This document shows, one piece after another, positions 13,360 through 14,502 of a stretch of DNA of 14,502 nt. A program made the position numbers and the translations under genes. The notes below the pieces were generated by a model that did no database searches, was not told where the DNA came from, and saw nothing but the letters and a program-made list of their open reading frames with translations. Source of the stretch: CAYQDR01 sp964416315 (lineage in GTDB: Bacteria; Methylomirabilota; Methylomirabilia; Rokubacteriales; DASRDR01); NCBI GenBank assembly GCA_964416315.1, contig CAYQDR010000121.1, positions 1 to 14,502 of the forward strand, in the 5' to 3' direction. Position 1 is the first letter of the stretch. Every line of letters begins with the position of its first letter.

Positions 13360-14178
13360 TCAGTTCTCGATGGTGACAATGTGCGCCTGAATCTTGCCAT
13401 CTACAGCCCCCCGCCCGAACCGCTGGGCGATGGCTTCCGCCGCAAGGTCCGTTGCTTCGCCGATCCGCGCGGCGTCGCGTGCCTCGATCTCGTTTCGTAG
13501 CGGAGTCCCTTGGCAGTACGCGACCGCCGGAACCCGGGGAGATTCTGCCCGACTGCGCGCCGCAACCGTGCTGATTTGGGGTGACGCAGTGAACCCGCCC
13601 TTTGCAAGGTCTTGCTCGATGGTCGGGCGGTCGCAATACCCGTGGGGGGTGCGAACCAGAAAGCGCGGCGGGTCCTTAGGAAACAGCGATTCGAGTGCCG
13701 CCGTTACGGTGTCAGCGAATTCGTTTTCTTTGATCCGATCCCACACGTTGAAAATGAAGACCCCTCCCGACCTGAGCACTCGACGTGCCTCCGAAAACGC
13801 CTTCGACTTTTCGGGGAAGAACATGACTCCAAACTGGCACACAACAGCGTCAAACGTTCCGTCCGGGAAGGGCAGTTGCATGGCATCTGCCTGACGCCAC
13901 TCCACGGGGCGCGTGGTCCCAATCGCTGCAGCCAGGTCCAGCATCGGTTGATTCAGGTCCGTGGCGACGATGGAGACGCTTTCGGGTAGAACGGATGCTA
14001 GATTGCGAGTCACGACACCCGTGCCGGCGGCAATCTCGAGTACGTGAGTAAGAGATCTCGAAGCTAGACGATTCACCAGATCCGCAGCGTAGGGCTCGAA
14101 GAGCAGGGGAACCAAAGACGTTTCATAGAACTTCGGAATTGAGCCAGTGAAGACCTTGTCGCTCTCGGGACTGCTCAT
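13360..14178 (-). CDS. class I SAM-dependent methyltransferase
   Basis: A 272-residue Rossmann-fold methyltransferase (Methyltransf_11/25 type). SAM-binding motif I is VLEIAAGTGVVTRNLA (46-61), the acidic end of strand 2 is VATDLN (Asp74), and ADAMQLPFPDGTFDAVVCQF (98-117) covers motifs II-III. GVMFFPEKSKAFSEARRVLR and SGGVFIFNVWDR follow, as in UbiE-like enzymes. The substrate is unknown, and the C-terminal third (about 185-272) shows nothing I recognise. The ATG at 14178 has AGAGG 9 bases upstream. Base composition stands out: line 13681-13740 is 50% GC by hand count against 70% for line 11701-11760, and A/T-ending codons are common, so it looks acquired. It lies 67 bases after the IS110 transposase end and immediately before the damaged mazE. 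Confidence 0.88.
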   Translation of the reverse strand: MSSPESDKVFTGSIPKFYETSLVPLLFEPYAADLVNRLASRSLTHVLEIAAGTGVVTRNLASVLPESVSIVATDLNQPMLDLAAAIGTTRPVEWRQADAMQLPFPDGTFDAVVCQFGVMFFPEKSKAFSEARRVLRSGGVFIFNVWDRIKENEFADTVTAALESLFPKDPPRFLVRTPHGYCDRPTIEQDLAKGGFTASPQISTVAARSRAESPRVPAVAYCQGTPLRNEIEARDAARIGEATDLAAEAIAQRFGRGAVDGKIQAHIVTIEN

Positions 14179-14245
14179 GATGTTTGCCTCTGGTTCAACT
14201 GCTTGCGCTCTGCTCAGAAAATCACCCGCGATCGTGACCTCGCGT

Positions 14246-14502
14246 TCAGGCAGCCGGTTCGAGCACCACACGGTAGCCCTGGCGCTCGAGCAATTCGATC
14301 GCGCGGCGCGTGACCCGCTGCGCGTGGCGACGGTCGTAGTAGTTGGGGCCGGGGTCGCGGTACGGCGTGCCGTCGGCCAGGATGTGGTACACGGCCCGCA
14401 GCATCGCATGTGCCACCGCCACCACGGCTTTCTTATGGCCGCGATGACGCATGACGCGCCGGTAGCGGGCCCCCAGGGCGCTGTCCTTGGTCCGGATCGC
14501 CG
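14246..14502 (-). mobile_element. IS110-family transposase, C-terminal part (cut by window edge)
   Basis: The frame is open from the right edge to a TGA at 14246 (84 residues seen). ALGARYRRVMRHRGHKKAVV, then AVAHAMLRAVYHILADGTPY and YYDRRHAQRVTRRAIELLER, ending GYRVVLEPAA, match the C-terminus of IS110/IS116/IS902 transposases. The G-H-K-(K/R)-A-x-V-A-V-A-H and D-G-T-P-Y-x-D motifs carry most of the weight. These enzymes use a DEDD catalytic N-domain, which lies outside the window. An ATG at 14452 is internal. Its end is not visible as a clear boundary: 67 bases of non-coding sequence separate it from the methyltransferase. IS110 elements lack long terminal inverted repeats, so the exact edge cannot be set here. 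Confidence 0.8.

Noticed and set aside
12855..14205. Integron attC-like core sites: GTCTAAC at 12855-12861 and GTTGAAC on the minus strand just before the methyltransferase
   Set aside because: Each 7-base match is expected by chance, spacing and pairing between the core sites do not fit attC folding, and no integrase is present.
1..14502. CRISPR array, tRNA or rRNA genes
   Set aside because: No regularly spaced direct repeats, no clover-leaf with a TTCGA-type arm and no rRNA-like stretch was found on reading both strands.

Overview
A GC-rich bacterial chromosome segment (about 70% GC by eye) with densely packed genes, probably from an uncultivated soil or groundwater bacterium. The gene mix is an F420-type LLM oxidoreductase, a DhlA-like dehalogenase, a Ser/Thr kinase with an FHA partner, taurine/nitrate-type ABC parts and many toxin-antitoxin (TA) genes. 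It resembles Rokubacteria/Methylomirabilota-like genomes, but that is an impression and no phylogenetic marker is present.

Left part (1-4764, all minus strand). Read in the direction of transcription: two ABC permeases and one ATPase with overlapping reading frames (4764-2359), a class II aldolase (2255-1506), a BT1-like MFS transporter (1502-261) and the start of a DUF2339-like membrane protein running off the left edge. The layout suggests an uptake and catabolic operon, but no substrate-binding protein is present. The MFS gene has no ATG, GTG or TTG before its fourth transmembrane segment.

Middle part (4939-9196, minus strand). A PEGA-domain Ser/Thr kinase is followed by a two-FHA-domain protein, a phospho-signalling pair with a possible extended -10 promoter. 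Upstream lie an amidase-signature hydrolase and a small lipoprotein. A hairpin-rich dispersed-repeat-like intergenic stretch separates the last two.

Right part, plus strand (9304-12546). A haloalkane dehalogenase with the complete DhlA-type active site; a MazE/AbrB-VapC pair with a palindrome over the ribosome site and a toxin that lacks a conserved acidic residue; an LLM-class F420-dependent oxidoreductase; and a DUF2628 membrane protein.

Right end, minus strand (12510-14502). A patchwork of mobile and decayed DNA. From left to right it holds an orphan Phd/YefM antitoxin, a block of tandem stem-loops, a mazEF pair truncated at both outer ends, a SAM methyltransferase of clearly lower GC, and the C-terminal part of an IS110-family transposase cut by the window edge.

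I see no CRISPR array, tRNA, rRNA or clearly new defence system. The most unusual features are the start-less MFS gene, the mutated VapC, and the mazEF/stem-loop/methyltransferase/IS110 junction region.
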